Shown: piece by piece, positions 54,558 through 63,022 of the stretch
Position numbering within the stretch: the stretch's first letter is position 1
How the letters are laid out: every line of letters starts with the position of its first letter
NCBI GenBank assembly: GCA_026390115.1
Contig: JAPLGO010000023.1
Coordinates: 62,001-126,000 of the forward strand
Reading direction: 5' to 3'
Source: Campylobacterales bacterium
Lineage (GTDB): Bacteria; Campylobacterota; Campylobacteria; Campylobacterales; Sulfurimonadaceae
Length of the DNA stretch: 64,000 nucleotides
The notes under the pieces: generated by a model
The model's input: only the letters and a program-made list of their open reading frames with translations
Databases searched by the model: none
What the model was told of the DNA's origin: nothing
Program-made: the position numbers and the translations under genes

Positions 54558-56706
54558 TACATTTATTGTCTCTTTTAAAACATTTCCGTGGCAACGAACG
54601 TTGCAGGAATGGCTCACTGTTGATGCTTCCGTTCTCCTTTATATGGCTAAATCAACGATAGCTGCTCTATTAGCTCTATGGATTGCAATGACCTTGAATA
54701 TGCCTGATCCAAGAACTGCTATTTTTACTGTATTTATTGTAATGCAACCTCAAAGCGGATTGGTTTTTTCTAAAAGTTATTATCGTGTTTTAGGAACAAT
54801 AGCGGGAGTTGGAATGTCATTGCTAGTAATGGGGATGTTTGCACAAGATCCAATTTGGTTTATTGGTTTTTTTGCCCTTTGGATCGGCTTTACTACAGCG
54901 ACTGGACTCAAATATCGTAATTTTCAATTTTATGGATTTGTTCTAGCAGGGTACACATTATGTATTATTGCTCTTCCTGCCATTGAGACGCCGCTTCAGA
55001 TTTTTGATATAGCCGTTTCACGCTTTTCTGAAGTTATTATTGGGATTATGTGTGCGACAGTAATCAGTGATGTAGTTTTTCCCAGTCGTCTTTTGGATTC
55101 ATTAATTGCAAGTGAGCAAGAGCGGTTTCACAATGTTCTTACCACCTTATCTGACCCGCATTCTATTTTTACTTCATTTGATGAAGCCAATTCTTCAGTC
55201 AGTAGATTTTCAAGTGGGGTTGTAGGATTAAATGCTATTCGGGTTAATAGTAGTTTTGAGAGCGGAGCCAACCAAAAAGAAAGACAGCATTATGCACATC
55301 TTAATCAGGAATATATGAACCTATCTACGACATTTTACTCGCTTAAAAGTATTGTACATACAATCAAAGAGTGTGAAAGAAGAGAAGTTTTGAGTGAGTT
55401 AGAGAGTCTTTATTCTCCTGTAGCATTGGTTCTAAAAACTTTTCCGGACACATTTTTGACACAAGAAGATTTAAATCGCATTATTCGAGAACTTTTAGCG
55501 GTAAAAAATACGATTCAAGAGCAGTTAGAATTAGAGCATAAACGTCTTAATAAATTGATAAATTTTGAAGGAGAAGATGAATTTATATCAGCAGCGTATC
55601 TCATCATCCGTCTATTAAAAGAGTTGCACAACCATTGTGCCACATATCTCTCTTTACTCAAACACAGAGTATCAGGCAATGCTTCTTTGGAGATTAGCAG
55701 AGTAACCAAATTTTCGACCCACACGGATAATGTTCTTGTTGCCCTTGCAGCATTGCGGGGAAGTGGAGTGTTGTTGCTTACCATGATATTTTGGATTTGG
55801 AGTGGATGGCCGTATGCAACGCTTACTATAACCCTTGCCGTTGTTATTGGATTACTTCTTGGAACAATGCCAAGCCCACTCGATGGAGTAAAAGACTTTT
55901 TTAAAGGAGCTGTGCTTGCGCTCATAACAGCGGCGGTGTATGATTTTTACATTATACCCGAGTATACATCGGATCTGTTAACCCTTAGTTTGCTTATCAC
56001 CCCCGTTTTAGCATTTATCGGATGGATGACAACCCGACCAAAATTGGCTATTTTCACATTTGGATTTGTTTTCATGTTTATGAATCAATGTGCACTTGAT
56101 CCGTATTATAAAATTGAACCGACTAAATTTATGGAGAGTTCATTAGCAGCATTGATTGGAATACTCTTTGGAGGACTTGCCTATATACTTGTGAATTTCT
56201 GGTCGTGTTCACTAACGCAAAAACGAGTTGCGAAGATATTACGCACTCAAATTGTCAGGTTATGCGATGGCGCATTGAACATTGAGCGTACTGCGCTTGA
56301 GAGCACTGGACGTGATCTTGTTCAGCAGTTTTCGACACAGGGGCGTCTAAATATGCGTTCTAGTCGTTTGGTTTATGAATGGCTTCTTTCGACACTTGAA
56401 ATTGGACGAGCCATTTTAGCAATTAGACGCAGCATTCAAAGACTCTATTCTCACTATCAGCATCCTATTGTAGGCAATAGTATGGAATTGATCAAAAACT
56501 ACTTTGAGACTCCGAGCATATCTGGACGGGATCAACTGCTAAGCACATTACAAAAGGGCTTGAAAGAACTCCATTTATCTCCAATGCCAGCAGAAAAAGG
56601 ACAGCGTAAACGCCTAGAAACACTTATCTTTGAGCTGACGCTCATCCGAACTGTATTGCTTAACTCAGAAACATTTCCGCTTATTTTGGAGGATTCATGC
56701 CATTAG
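54544..56706 (+). CDS. FUSC family efflux transporter (AaeB-like)
   Basis: 720 residues: two blocks of membrane helices (about 25-180 and 400-560) separated by and followed by cytoplasmic helical domains, the fusaric acid resistance/AaeB layout. Sequence MPDPRTAIFTVFIVMQPQSGLVFSKSYYRVLGT is the family core. It exports aromatic acids (fusaric acid, p-hydroxybenzoate) through the partner adaptor and channel. Which compound is not evident. Overlaps both neighbours, so part of one unit. Confidence 0.9.
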   Translation: MHINNTFIVSFKTFPWQRTLQEWLTVDASVLLYMAKSTIAALLALWIAMTLNMPDPRTAIFTVFIVMQPQSGLVFSKSYYRVLGTIAGVGMSLLVMGMFAQDPIWFIGFFALWIGFTTATGLKYRNFQFYGFVLAGYTLCIIALPAIETPLQIFDIAVSRFSEVIIGIMCATVISDVVFPSRLLDSLIASEQERFHNVLTTLSDPHSIFTSFDEANSSVSRFSSGVVGLNAIRVNSSFESGANQKERQHYAHLNQEYMNLSTTFYSLKSIVHTIKECERREVLSELESLYSPVALVLKTFPDTFLTQEDLNRIIRELLAVKNTIQEQLELEHKRLNKLINFEGEDEFISAAYLIIRLLKELHNHCATYLSLLKHRVSGNASLEISRVTKFSTHTDNVLVALAALRGSGVLLLTMIFWIWSGWPYATLTITLAVVIGLLLGTMPSPLDGVKDFFKGAVLALITAAVYDFYIIPEYTSDLLTLSLLITPVLAFIGWMTTRPKLAIFTFGFVFMFMNQCALDPYYKIEPTKFMESSLAALIGILFGGLAYILVNFWSCSLTQKRVAKILRTQIVRLCDGALNIERTALESTGRDLVQQFSTQGRLNMRSSRLVYEWLLSTLEIGRAILAIRRSIQRLYSHYQHPIVGNSMELIKNYFETPSISGRDQLLSTLQKGLKELHLSPMPAEKGQRKRLETLIFELTLIRTVLLNSETFPLILEDSCH

Positions 56707-56897
56707 ATATAACTTTATTTGGTATTCAAATGCCGACACTACTGCTTATTTTTGTCATGAGTGCCATAGTGCAGATTTTACTAGACCGCGTGATGTCGGA
56801 TGCTGGTATTTATAATCATGTTTGGCATCCTGGTCTATTTCGGACAGCAGTATTCGTCTGCTTGTTTACGATTCCATGTTTACTAATTTATCGCTAA
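56697..56897 (+). CDS. DUF1656 membrane protein (AaeX-like)
   Basis: 66 residues with two membrane helices and the family motif VWHPGLFRTAVFVCLF. DUF1656 proteins occur almost always between FUSC transporter and HlyD adaptor genes, as here, and are thought to be small subunits of the pump. Overlaps the FUSC gene by 10 bases. Confidence 0.9.
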   Translation: MPLDITLFGIQMPTLLLIFVMSAIVQILLDRVMSDAGIYNHVWHPGLFRTAVFVCLFTIPCLLIYR

Positions 56898-56907
56898 GGA
56901 AGTACGA

Positions 56908-57792
56908 ATGAATAAAAATAGCAAACTAGCAAAGCTTTTACGCTTTGCCATTACCTTTGTGGTGCTTTTACTCGCCATTTTTTTAGGTCTGATGTTGTGG
57001 GATAATTATATGAATAGTGCATGGACGAGAGATGGACGTGTCCGTGCTGATGTTGTCATGGTCGCACCGGATGTTGGAGGATTAGTAAGCCATGTCGCCG
57101 TTGTTGACAATCAGTTTGTTAAAAAAGGAGAACTTCTTTATCAAATTGATGAAGAACGCTTTCACCATTCTTTGCACGAGGCGCAGGCAATTGCACAGAC
57201 ACGAAAAGCCGAATATGAGATGAAAAAACATAAATCTGCACGACGACTTGCCGCAAATGATGAGATTGTATCTGCAGAAGTCCGTGATGATGCCATTTAT
57301 GACGCAAAAATCGCAGAAGCAAGATATGAAGAGGCAATGATTCAAGTAGAAACACAAAAGCTTAACTTAGCTCGTTCTAGTGTCCGTGCTCCATCTGATG
57401 GCTGGGTTTCAAACCTTCTACTTCGTAAAGGTGATTATGTAGATGCAGGAGAAAAACATATGGCACTTGTCACTAGCGGTTCATTCTGGATTTATGGTTA
57501 TTTTGAAGAACATAAACTTTCATTGATTAATCTGGGAGATGCAGCTGAAATGAAAATGCTGGGAACGAAATATATTGTTAAAGGGCATGTGGAAAGTGTT
57601 GCAAGAGGGATTAGTGATCGTGACAATGTGACGGATGGGCGGCTTTTAGCTAATGTAAATCCAATATTTACATGGGTTAGACTAGCACAACGAATACCAG
57701 TTCGTATCTCTATCGACGAGGTTCCGAATGGTTTAACCCTCTCTGCGGGAATGACATGCTCTGTTAGCATTTTTCCTGTCAAATCAGAGTAA
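56908..57792 (+). CDS. HlyD family periplasmic adaptor (AaeA-like)
   Basis: 294 residues: N-terminal membrane anchor (FAITFVVLLLAIFLGLML), biotinyl-lipoyl halves VAPDVGGLVSHVAVVDNQFV and SVRAPSDGWVSNLLLRKGDYV around a helical hairpin (about 90-145), then a beta-barrel domain. It joins the FUSC transporter to the outer-membrane channel. Final gene of the intact operon; the next ORF is only eight codons long. Confidence 0.92.
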   Translation: MNKNSKLAKLLRFAITFVVLLLAIFLGLMLWDNYMNSAWTRDGRVRADVVMVAPDVGGLVSHVAVVDNQFVKKGELLYQIDEERFHHSLHEAQAIAQTRKAEYEMKKHKSARRLAANDEIVSAEVRDDAIYDAKIAEARYEEAMIQVETQKLNLARSSVRAPSDGWVSNLLLRKGDYVDAGEKHMALVTSGSFWIYGYFEEHKLSLINLGDAAEMKMLGTKYIVKGHVESVARGISDRDNVTDGRLLANVNPIFTWVRLAQRIPVRISIDEVPNGLTLSAGMTCSVSIFPVKSE

Positions 57793-57801
57793 AGGAATTT
57801 C

Positions 57802-57825
57802 ATGAAAAATACAATAGAACTTTAG
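57802..57825 (+). pseudogene. Truncated ORF at the operon end
   Basis: After the adaptor stop an AAAGGAATTTC ribosome-binding site precedes ATG and only seven sense codons (MKNTIEL) before TAG, then further stops in frame. This looks like the first bases of a former next gene, broken by the right-hand junction of the accessory segment. Confidence 0.4.
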
Positions 57826-57840
57826 GATTATTAACTGCAT

Positions 57841-57954
57841 CTATAAGAATAAATCTTTATGAGAGCTGTCAATTGCTTCCAGAGCATCGGCAAGCATATA
57901 CTCACCGATTTTAAATTTTTCGTATATCTTTTCTTTTTTATTAGTTTCGCGTCC
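57841..57954 (-). pseudogene. C-terminal remnant of an unknown gene
   Basis: A minus-strand frame of 37 codons, ending EKFKIGEYMLADALEAIDSS then HKDLFL, has protein-like composition. One base change in an A6 run would extend it upstream into NKKNEDAKLIKK. It lies downstream of the ABC-F gene on the same strand. Unrecognised; probably the tail of a deleted native gene. Confidence 0.35.
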
Positions 57955-57994
57955 TCATTTTTTTTATTACTGAAGATAAAAATAGGAAGTGAGC

Positions 57995-59938
57995 TTATGA
58001 GTTGTTAATCTCCTCTTCCTTCTCCTGAATCTCCAAAAGCTCTTCAACTTTTTGCTCATAGCTTTCTTTTAATGCTTCAAGCTCTTTTGCAAGCTTTGCT
58101 ATGCCTATCTCCTCATAACATTTTGGATTTTCCAAACATTCACTTTTTTTATCTATCTGCAATTCTAAATCATCAATTTCAAGAGGTAATTTTTCTAGTG
58201 CAATCTTCTCTTTAAAAGTGAGTTTTAAACTCTTTTGACTCTCTTCTTTTATTATTTTTGGCTTCTGTGTTTCGGCATTTTTCTGCATCTCTTCAAGCTC
58301 TTTTAACTCTTTTTCAAGCTCTAGATACTCAGAATATTGTTGATGCGACTCTTCTATATGTTTGTCCTCTTTAAATATAAAAAGTTTTTTGGCAATTTTA
58401 TCTACAAAATATCTGTCATGGCTCACAATTATTACTGCACCGTTAAAGTTGGTGAGCTGCTCCTCTAAGATGTTGATAGTTGGAATATCTAAATCATTTG
58501 TCGGCTCATCCAAAATCAAAATATCTACATCTTTTGTAAAGAGCAGGGCGAGGGCTATACGGTTTTTTTCTCCGCCGCTGAGAACGCCGATTTTTTTGTC
58601 CAAAAACTCTCGTGGAAACAAAAAGTTTTTCAAATAACCATAGACATGCATGTCGGCTCCGCGAACATTGACTCTGTCTCCGCCGTTTGGACAAAATGTC
58701 TCTATCAGATTTCTGCTGTCATCGAGCATCTCACGATGCTGGTCAAAATATCCTATTTTAAACTCACCCTGTTTTATCTTTCCTCTTGTCGGCTCTATCC
58801 GCCCTAAGAGTGCTTTGAGTAGAGTAGATTTTCCGCTTCCGTTAGGTCCGACTATGGCGATGACATCTTTTTGAAGTATCCGGGTAGTGAAGTTTTTAAG
58901 AAGCTCTTTATTTCCAAGTGTGAGAGATAAATCCTCCACCTCAAAGAGCATCTTCTGCTTATTGACGCTTTTGTCACGGTTAAAGTGTTTTGCTTCTCTT
59001 TGGAGTGCGATTGACATCTGTCTGATTTTTGCAGGGTTTGTTTTTGCATCCTCTCTTATCTCCATGAGTCGCTCTTTGCGTCCCTCATTTCGTTTGAGTC
59101 TTGCTCTGACACCCCTTGCAAACCACTCATTCTCTCTCTTTAAAACGCCAAGAAGGTTGTCATGCTGCTTCTGCAGAGTTCGAATCCACTCCTCTTTTTG
59201 CGTTAGATAGTTGCTGTATCCGCCGCTATATTCACGAAGCACGCAATCTTCAACTTCTACCGATTTTGTAGCAATTCTGTCTATAAAATATCTGTCATGC
59301 GAGATAAAAACAAGAGTGTATCTCTCTTTGAGTATAAGCTCCTCCAAAAACTCAACCATGTAGACATCAAGGTGATTCGTAGGCTCATCAAGGAGTAAAA
59401 TATCCGGTTTTTGTAAAAGTAAAGAGGCGAGGGCAACACGGCGCTGTTCTCCTCCGCTTAACATGGCAACAGGCTTCTCCTCATACTGCTTGAGGTCGAA
59501 GTGCTGAATTATTCTCTCTATTTTGTCATCCAAATTCCAAGCACTGTGATGTTCAATGTAGCGAGAGAGATTCTCATGTTCTTCTATATTTTTTTTATTT
59601 TCAAAATCTTCTGCTAAAAGATGGGAGAGCTCATTATATCTCTTTTTTGCACTGTTTAGCTCATCAAGCCCCGCTTCTACGGCTTGTCTGACAGTGTCTC
59701 CCTCTTTGAAGTCAGGTCTTTGGTCGAGCATTTTTATCTCTAAATTTTGCTTTGTTATTCTCTCTCCGCCGTCTGTGTCAAGCGTTCCGTTTACGATTTT
59801 CATAAGAGTAGATTTTCCGCTGCCGTTTTTACCGATAATGACAATGCGTTCGCCCTCATCTACATGAAAATTTATCTCTGTTAAAATTTTTTGTGCTGAG
59901 TAGTGTTTTGAAATGTTGTTTAAATCTATGAGTGCCAT
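57995..59938 (-). CDS. ABC-F family ATPase (Uup-like)
   Basis: 647 residues with two ATPase domains: Walker A GKNGSGKST (about 36-44) and GPNGSGKST (about 364), signatures MLSGGEQRRVALASLLL and VLSGGEKNRIALALLF, Walker B ILLLDEPTNHLD and ILILDEPTNDLD, and an interdomain linker of about 80 residues with RMLIKRNEGRKERLM-type basic character. No membrane part. The C-terminal coiled coil (about 540-647) is typical of Uup, linked to ribosome and DNA-junction binding. Some ABC-F proteins protect ribosomes from antibiotics. Confidence 0.92.
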   Translation of the reverse strand: MALIDLNNISKHYSAQKILTEINFHVDEGERIVIIGKNGSGKSTLMKIVNGTLDTDGGERITKQNLEIKMLDQRPDFKEGDTVRQAVEAGLDELNSAKKRYNELSHLLAEDFENKKNIEEHENLSRYIEHHSAWNLDDKIERIIQHFDLKQYEEKPVAMLSGGEQRRVALASLLLQKPDILLLDEPTNHLDVYMVEFLEELILKERYTLVFISHDRYFIDRIATKSVEVEDCVLREYSGGYSNYLTQKEEWIRTLQKQHDNLLGVLKRENEWFARGVRARLKRNEGRKERLMEIREDAKTNPAKIRQMSIALQREAKHFNRDKSVNKQKMLFEVEDLSLTLGNKELLKNFTTRILQKDVIAIVGPNGSGKSTLLKALLGRIEPTRGKIKQGEFKIGYFDQHREMLDDSRNLIETFCPNGGDRVNVRGADMHVYGYLKNFLFPREFLDKKIGVLSGGEKNRIALALLFTKDVDILILDEPTNDLDIPTINILEEQLTNFNGAVIIVSHDRYFVDKIAKKLFIFKEDKHIEESHQQYSEYLELEKELKELEEMQKNAETQKPKIIKEESQKSLKLTFKEKIALEKLPLEIDDLELQIDKKSECLENPKCYEEIGIAKLAKELEALKESYEQKVEELLEIQEKEEEINNS

Positions 59939-60086
59939 GTTGTTTTAAAAACTCCCTGTTTTTCGGGCTTTATTGAGGTTTCATTTTTTAATATTTTTTA
60001 TTAAATTGAGCCGAATAGTATCGTGTTTTAGGTTAATAGGGACTTATAATATGTTATAATCCTCCATACAGCGAGGAGGATTCTCT

Positions 60087-60512
60087 ATGCATGAAAAAAA
60101 AATCATTGGAACAAAAGAGATAATTTCGATTGTAGATTTAGAACTCTATGATTTGGATGTAAAAATTGATACCGGTGCAGATTCTAACGCTCTGCATTGT
60201 GATGATATATTTATAGATGAACAGAACTTTGTTCATTTTAAGCTGCTTGATGAGGTGCATGCTTCCTACCATGGCAAAAAAATGAAGATGCCGCTCTATA
60301 AAATTAAAAAAATAAAAAGTTCGAACGGGCAAGTTGAAGAGAGGCCCTCTATTAAAATTAATGTGATTTTTTTTGGAAGAAAGTATAAAACGGTTGTCTC
60401 CCTGACAGACCGTTCTGATATGAAATTTCCTATGCTCATAGGAAAAAAATTCTTAGCAAATAAATTTCTGGTTGATGTTTCAAAAGAGTATTTAACAAAA
60501 GAGGTAAAATGA
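60087..60512 (+). CDS. RimB-like retropepsin-type protease (PF05618 family)
   Basis: 141 residues. Opening [30 protein letters not shown] carries the aspartic-protease-like motif D28-T-G-A31; the rest is beta-rich with [19 protein letters not shown] and the ending [12 protein letters not shown]. The family, named ATP-dependent zinc protease or RimB, is encoded with rimK in many bacteria; in Pseudomonas RimB acts against RimK-made glutamate tails. A perfect AGGAGG leads the start, and TATAAT boxes lie 27-42 bases upstream. The stop overlaps rimK (ATGA). Confidence 0.85.
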   Translation: MHEKKIIGTKEIISIVDLELYDLDVKIDTGADSNALHCDDIFIDEQNFVHFKLLDEVHASYHGKKMKMPLYKIKKIKSSNGQVEERPSIKINVIFFGRKYKTVVSLTDRSDMKFPMLIGKKFLANKFLVDVSKEYLTKEVK

Positions 60513-61459
60513 AAAACGGTACTAAAATGAGAGTGTATATATTATCAAGAGACGCTAACCTGTACTCTACAAGAAGATTGGTAGAAGCGGCGGTGCAGAG
60601 AGGTTGGGATATCAGGGTCATTGATTATCTCAAGTGCAGTATTGAAATTATGAAAGACCATCTACAAGTTATTTATGACGGTGAAGTTTTGCCGGCACCT
60701 GATGCAATTATTCCTAGAGTCGGAGCAAGCAGAACATTTTATGGAACTGCGATGGTGCGACACTTTGAGATGATGGATACCTTTAGTGTTGCGGGAAATT
60801 TAGCTATTGCTAGAAGCAGAGATAAGTTAAGAAGTCTGCAAATTTTATCCAAACATGGCGTTGACATGCCAAAAACCGTCTTTGCTTCAAATAAATCGAG
60901 TGCAAAAGATGTTATTGCACTTAGCGGCGGAGCGCCTTTGGTTCTTAAAATACTTGAAGGAACTCAAGGTGTCGGTGTTGTTTTGGTAGACAGTGAAAAA
61001 GCTGCAAAATCGGTTCTTGATGCATTTTATGGCATGGATGTAAACCTGCTTGTGCAAGAGTATATTGAAGAGGCTGGCGGAGCTGATATTCGAGTTCTAA
61101 TAGTTGGCGGAGAGGTTGTTGGCGCTATGAAGAGACAGGGTGCGGAGGGTGATTTTAGATCAAACCTCCACCAAGGCGGAAGTGCAACAGAGTACAAGCT
61201 CAACAGAAAAGAGAAGATGACAGCGCTTGCTGCTGCAAAAGCCATGGGACTTGGAGTGTGCGGGGTGGATATGATTCCATCTTCTCGCGGTCCGCTTGTT
61301 ATGGAAGTAAATTCCTCACCGGGACTTGAAGGGATTGAAAAATCTACAGGTATTGATATAGCAGGTAAAATTATGGATTATATTGAAAAAAATGTAACGC
61401 CTACATGTAGGGTAAATCCTGTAAAGAGAAAAATAAAAAAAGATAGTATCGGAGCTTAG
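60509..61459 (+). CDS. rimK: RimK-type alpha-L-glutamate ligase (ATP-grasp)
   Basis: 316 residues. ATP-grasp pieces: [20 protein letters not shown] (nucleotide lysine loop), [38 protein letters not shown] and [21 protein letters not shown] with the magnesium-binding Glu and Asn. RimK adds glutamates to the C-terminus of ribosomal protein S6 or makes oligoglutamate; other members make mixed peptides. The true acceptor here is unknown. Coupled to the RimB-like gene upstream and 9 bases from the peptidase gene. Confidence 0.9.
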   Translation: MKNGTKMRVYILSRDANLYSTRRLVEAAVQRGWDIRVIDYLKCSIEIMKDHLQVIYDGEVLPAPDAIIPRVGASRTFYGTAMVRHFEMMDTFSVAGNLAIARSRDKLRSLQILSKHGVDMPKTVFASNKSSAKDVIALSGGAPLVLKILEGTQGVGVVLVDSEKAAKSVLDAFYGMDVNLLVQEYIEEAGGADIRVLIVGGEVVGAMKRQGAEGDFRSNLHQGGSATEYKLNRKEKMTALAAAKAMGLGVCGVDMIPSSRGPLVMEVNSSPGLEGIEKSTGIDIAGKIMDYIEKNVTPTCRVNPVKRKIKKDSIGA

Positions 61460-61468
61460 AACTACTAC

Positions 61469-62503
61469 ATGGAAGAATTTTATGATATTTTAAAACAACT
61501 CATCCGCATACCAAGCGTAGTTGGAGCGGAACATCCTTTTTTTATGTTTGTAAAAAGAGAGCTTGAAGAGATTGGAGTAGCGGTTGAGTATTATGACGGG
61601 GTTTTGGTTGCAAAGGGAGATGATCCTACAAGCGGTTACATCTCTGCACATGCAGATAGACACGGACTTATCTGCACTGGGCACAATGAGTTTCAATATG
61701 CAGCGTTTATTGCAAAAAATAGAGCAGACTTAACCGGTAACTCAAATTCAGAGCAGCTTTTGCACAACTTTACATCACGGTTTGTAGACGAAAAAGTTCA
61801 AGCGTATCAGCCCTATTCAGGCACTTATTTGGGACTTGGAGTGATTAAAGAGGCTTTTTTATGTGAGCGAAGAAACAATATTATTTTTAAAGTTGAGGGT
61901 TTTGATTATCTCTTTCCATCCACTCCGATAGCGTTTATGGATAGACTTGAATTTAAAGATGACTTAATCTCTGCACAATTAGATAATGTGATATCTGTAG
62001 CTATGATTATTTACATGTACCATATCGGCTATAAAGGAACGGCTTTTTTTACCGCTTCAGAGGAGGCTGGAAAGAGTTGGCGGTTTTTGCTTGAGTGGTT
62101 TAGAAGATTTAACATAAGTACGAATGAATTGCTTGTTCTCGACACAAGCCCCTATTCAAGTTTAGATGACATTCATCAACTCGATATAGTTCTAAGAAAT
62201 CGTGATACTAATGCTGTTTTTAGGTCTCCGCTTAAAAACAGAATGAAAAAAATAGCACAACAAGAGGGTATAAAATTTCATTTTAAAGACAGTTATTTAA
62301 AAAATAGAGTAGCACAAAACGGGACTAAAAGATTATTAGGAACGACGGAGCTAGGAAGAATTATTCATGCTACAAATGGAGCAATTCAAGGAGCAACTCT
62401 ACAAATCCCTACAATCGGTTATCACACGGTAAATGAGACGACATCTGTGAAAGCGGTTGAGAGTATGATAACTATCTTGAAAAAACTTTATATACAACCA
62501 TAA
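61469..62503 (+). CDS. M42/M28-like zinc aminopeptidase
   Basis: 344 residues. Metal ligands are visible in the expected order: His61 and Asp63 (SAHADRHGL), Asp172 (SAQLDNVISVA), Glu198-Glu199 (FTASEEAGKS), Asp225 (LLVLDTSPYS) and a final His in IGYHTVNETTS, as in cocatalytic zinc aminopeptidases of clan MH. Cytoplasmic. Adjacent to rimB-like and rimK, it probably trims or recycles the peptides that RimK makes, but this is an inference from order. Confidence 0.82.
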   Translation: MEEFYDILKQLIRIPSVVGAEHPFFMFVKRELEEIGVAVEYYDGVLVAKGDDPTSGYISAHADRHGLICTGHNEFQYAAFIAKNRADLTGNSNSEQLLHNFTSRFVDEKVQAYQPYSGTYLGLGVIKEAFLCERRNNIIFKVEGFDYLFPSTPIAFMDRLEFKDDLISAQLDNVISVAMIIYMYHIGYKGTAFFTASEEAGKSWRFLLEWFRRFNISTNELLVLDTSPYSSLDDIHQLDIVLRNRDTNAVFRSPLKNRMKKIAQQEGIKFHFKDSYLKNRVAQNGTKRLLGTTELGRIIHATNGAIQGATLQIPTIGYHTVNETTSVKAVESMITILKKLYIQP

Positions 62504-62520
62504 GAAAAGAGATAAAAAAG

Positions 62521-62841
62521 TTACTCTCTGCCCTCTCCCTTATCAAAACATAATTCGCGCGCAGTAAACCAGTCGGCTATACCTTGGTCGTTGTACTGAT
62601 ACTCTTTTTGAGTTGCAGGTATGACGCTGTTTCTTATTTTTGAGCGAACAATCCCCATAACAATAAATGTAAAAATAAGTGTAAAAAATGCAATAAAATA
62701 GTCATACAGATACCATGCAATTAAACTTGCGGCAATCGTTGTGAATTGCAAAAAAAATCTTACGATGATAGAAATAATTAGGCACTTTTTAGAGTGTAAC
62801 TTTGGCGTCGGTTCTATTTGGTTTATGAAATCTGTTGGCAT
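62521..62841 (-). CDS. Small membrane protein, unknown
   Basis: 106 residues with two hydrophobic stretches, KKCLIISIIVRFFLQFTTIAAS and WYLYDYFIAFFTLIFTFIVMG, then a soluble acidic/basic tail (about 65-106). I do not recognise a family. Converges with the zinc peptidase gene. Confidence 0.6.
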   Translation of the reverse strand: MPTDFINQIEPTPKLHSKKCLIISIIVRFFLQFTTIAASLIAWYLYDYFIAFFTLIFTFIVMGIVRSKIRNSVIPATQKEYQYNDQGIADWFTARELCFDKGEGRE

Positions 62842-63022
62842 GTGAAAATTATAGCTAAAATAATTCCTATTTTATCAAGCACCATTTATGTTTGTTTTGG
62901 TTTATTTTAAGAAAATAACACTAAAATACAAATTACAATATAAACATGAAATGAAATACTGTTTTTGTGCTTTTTATATTATCAAAAAATTTGATTTTAT
63001 GCAGGCAAATTGAGAGGAAGCA

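Noticed and set aside
51804-57830. A complete prophage or integrative element
   Set aside because: Only an integrase fragment and an IstB fragment are present; there are no phage structural, conjugation or attachment sequences.
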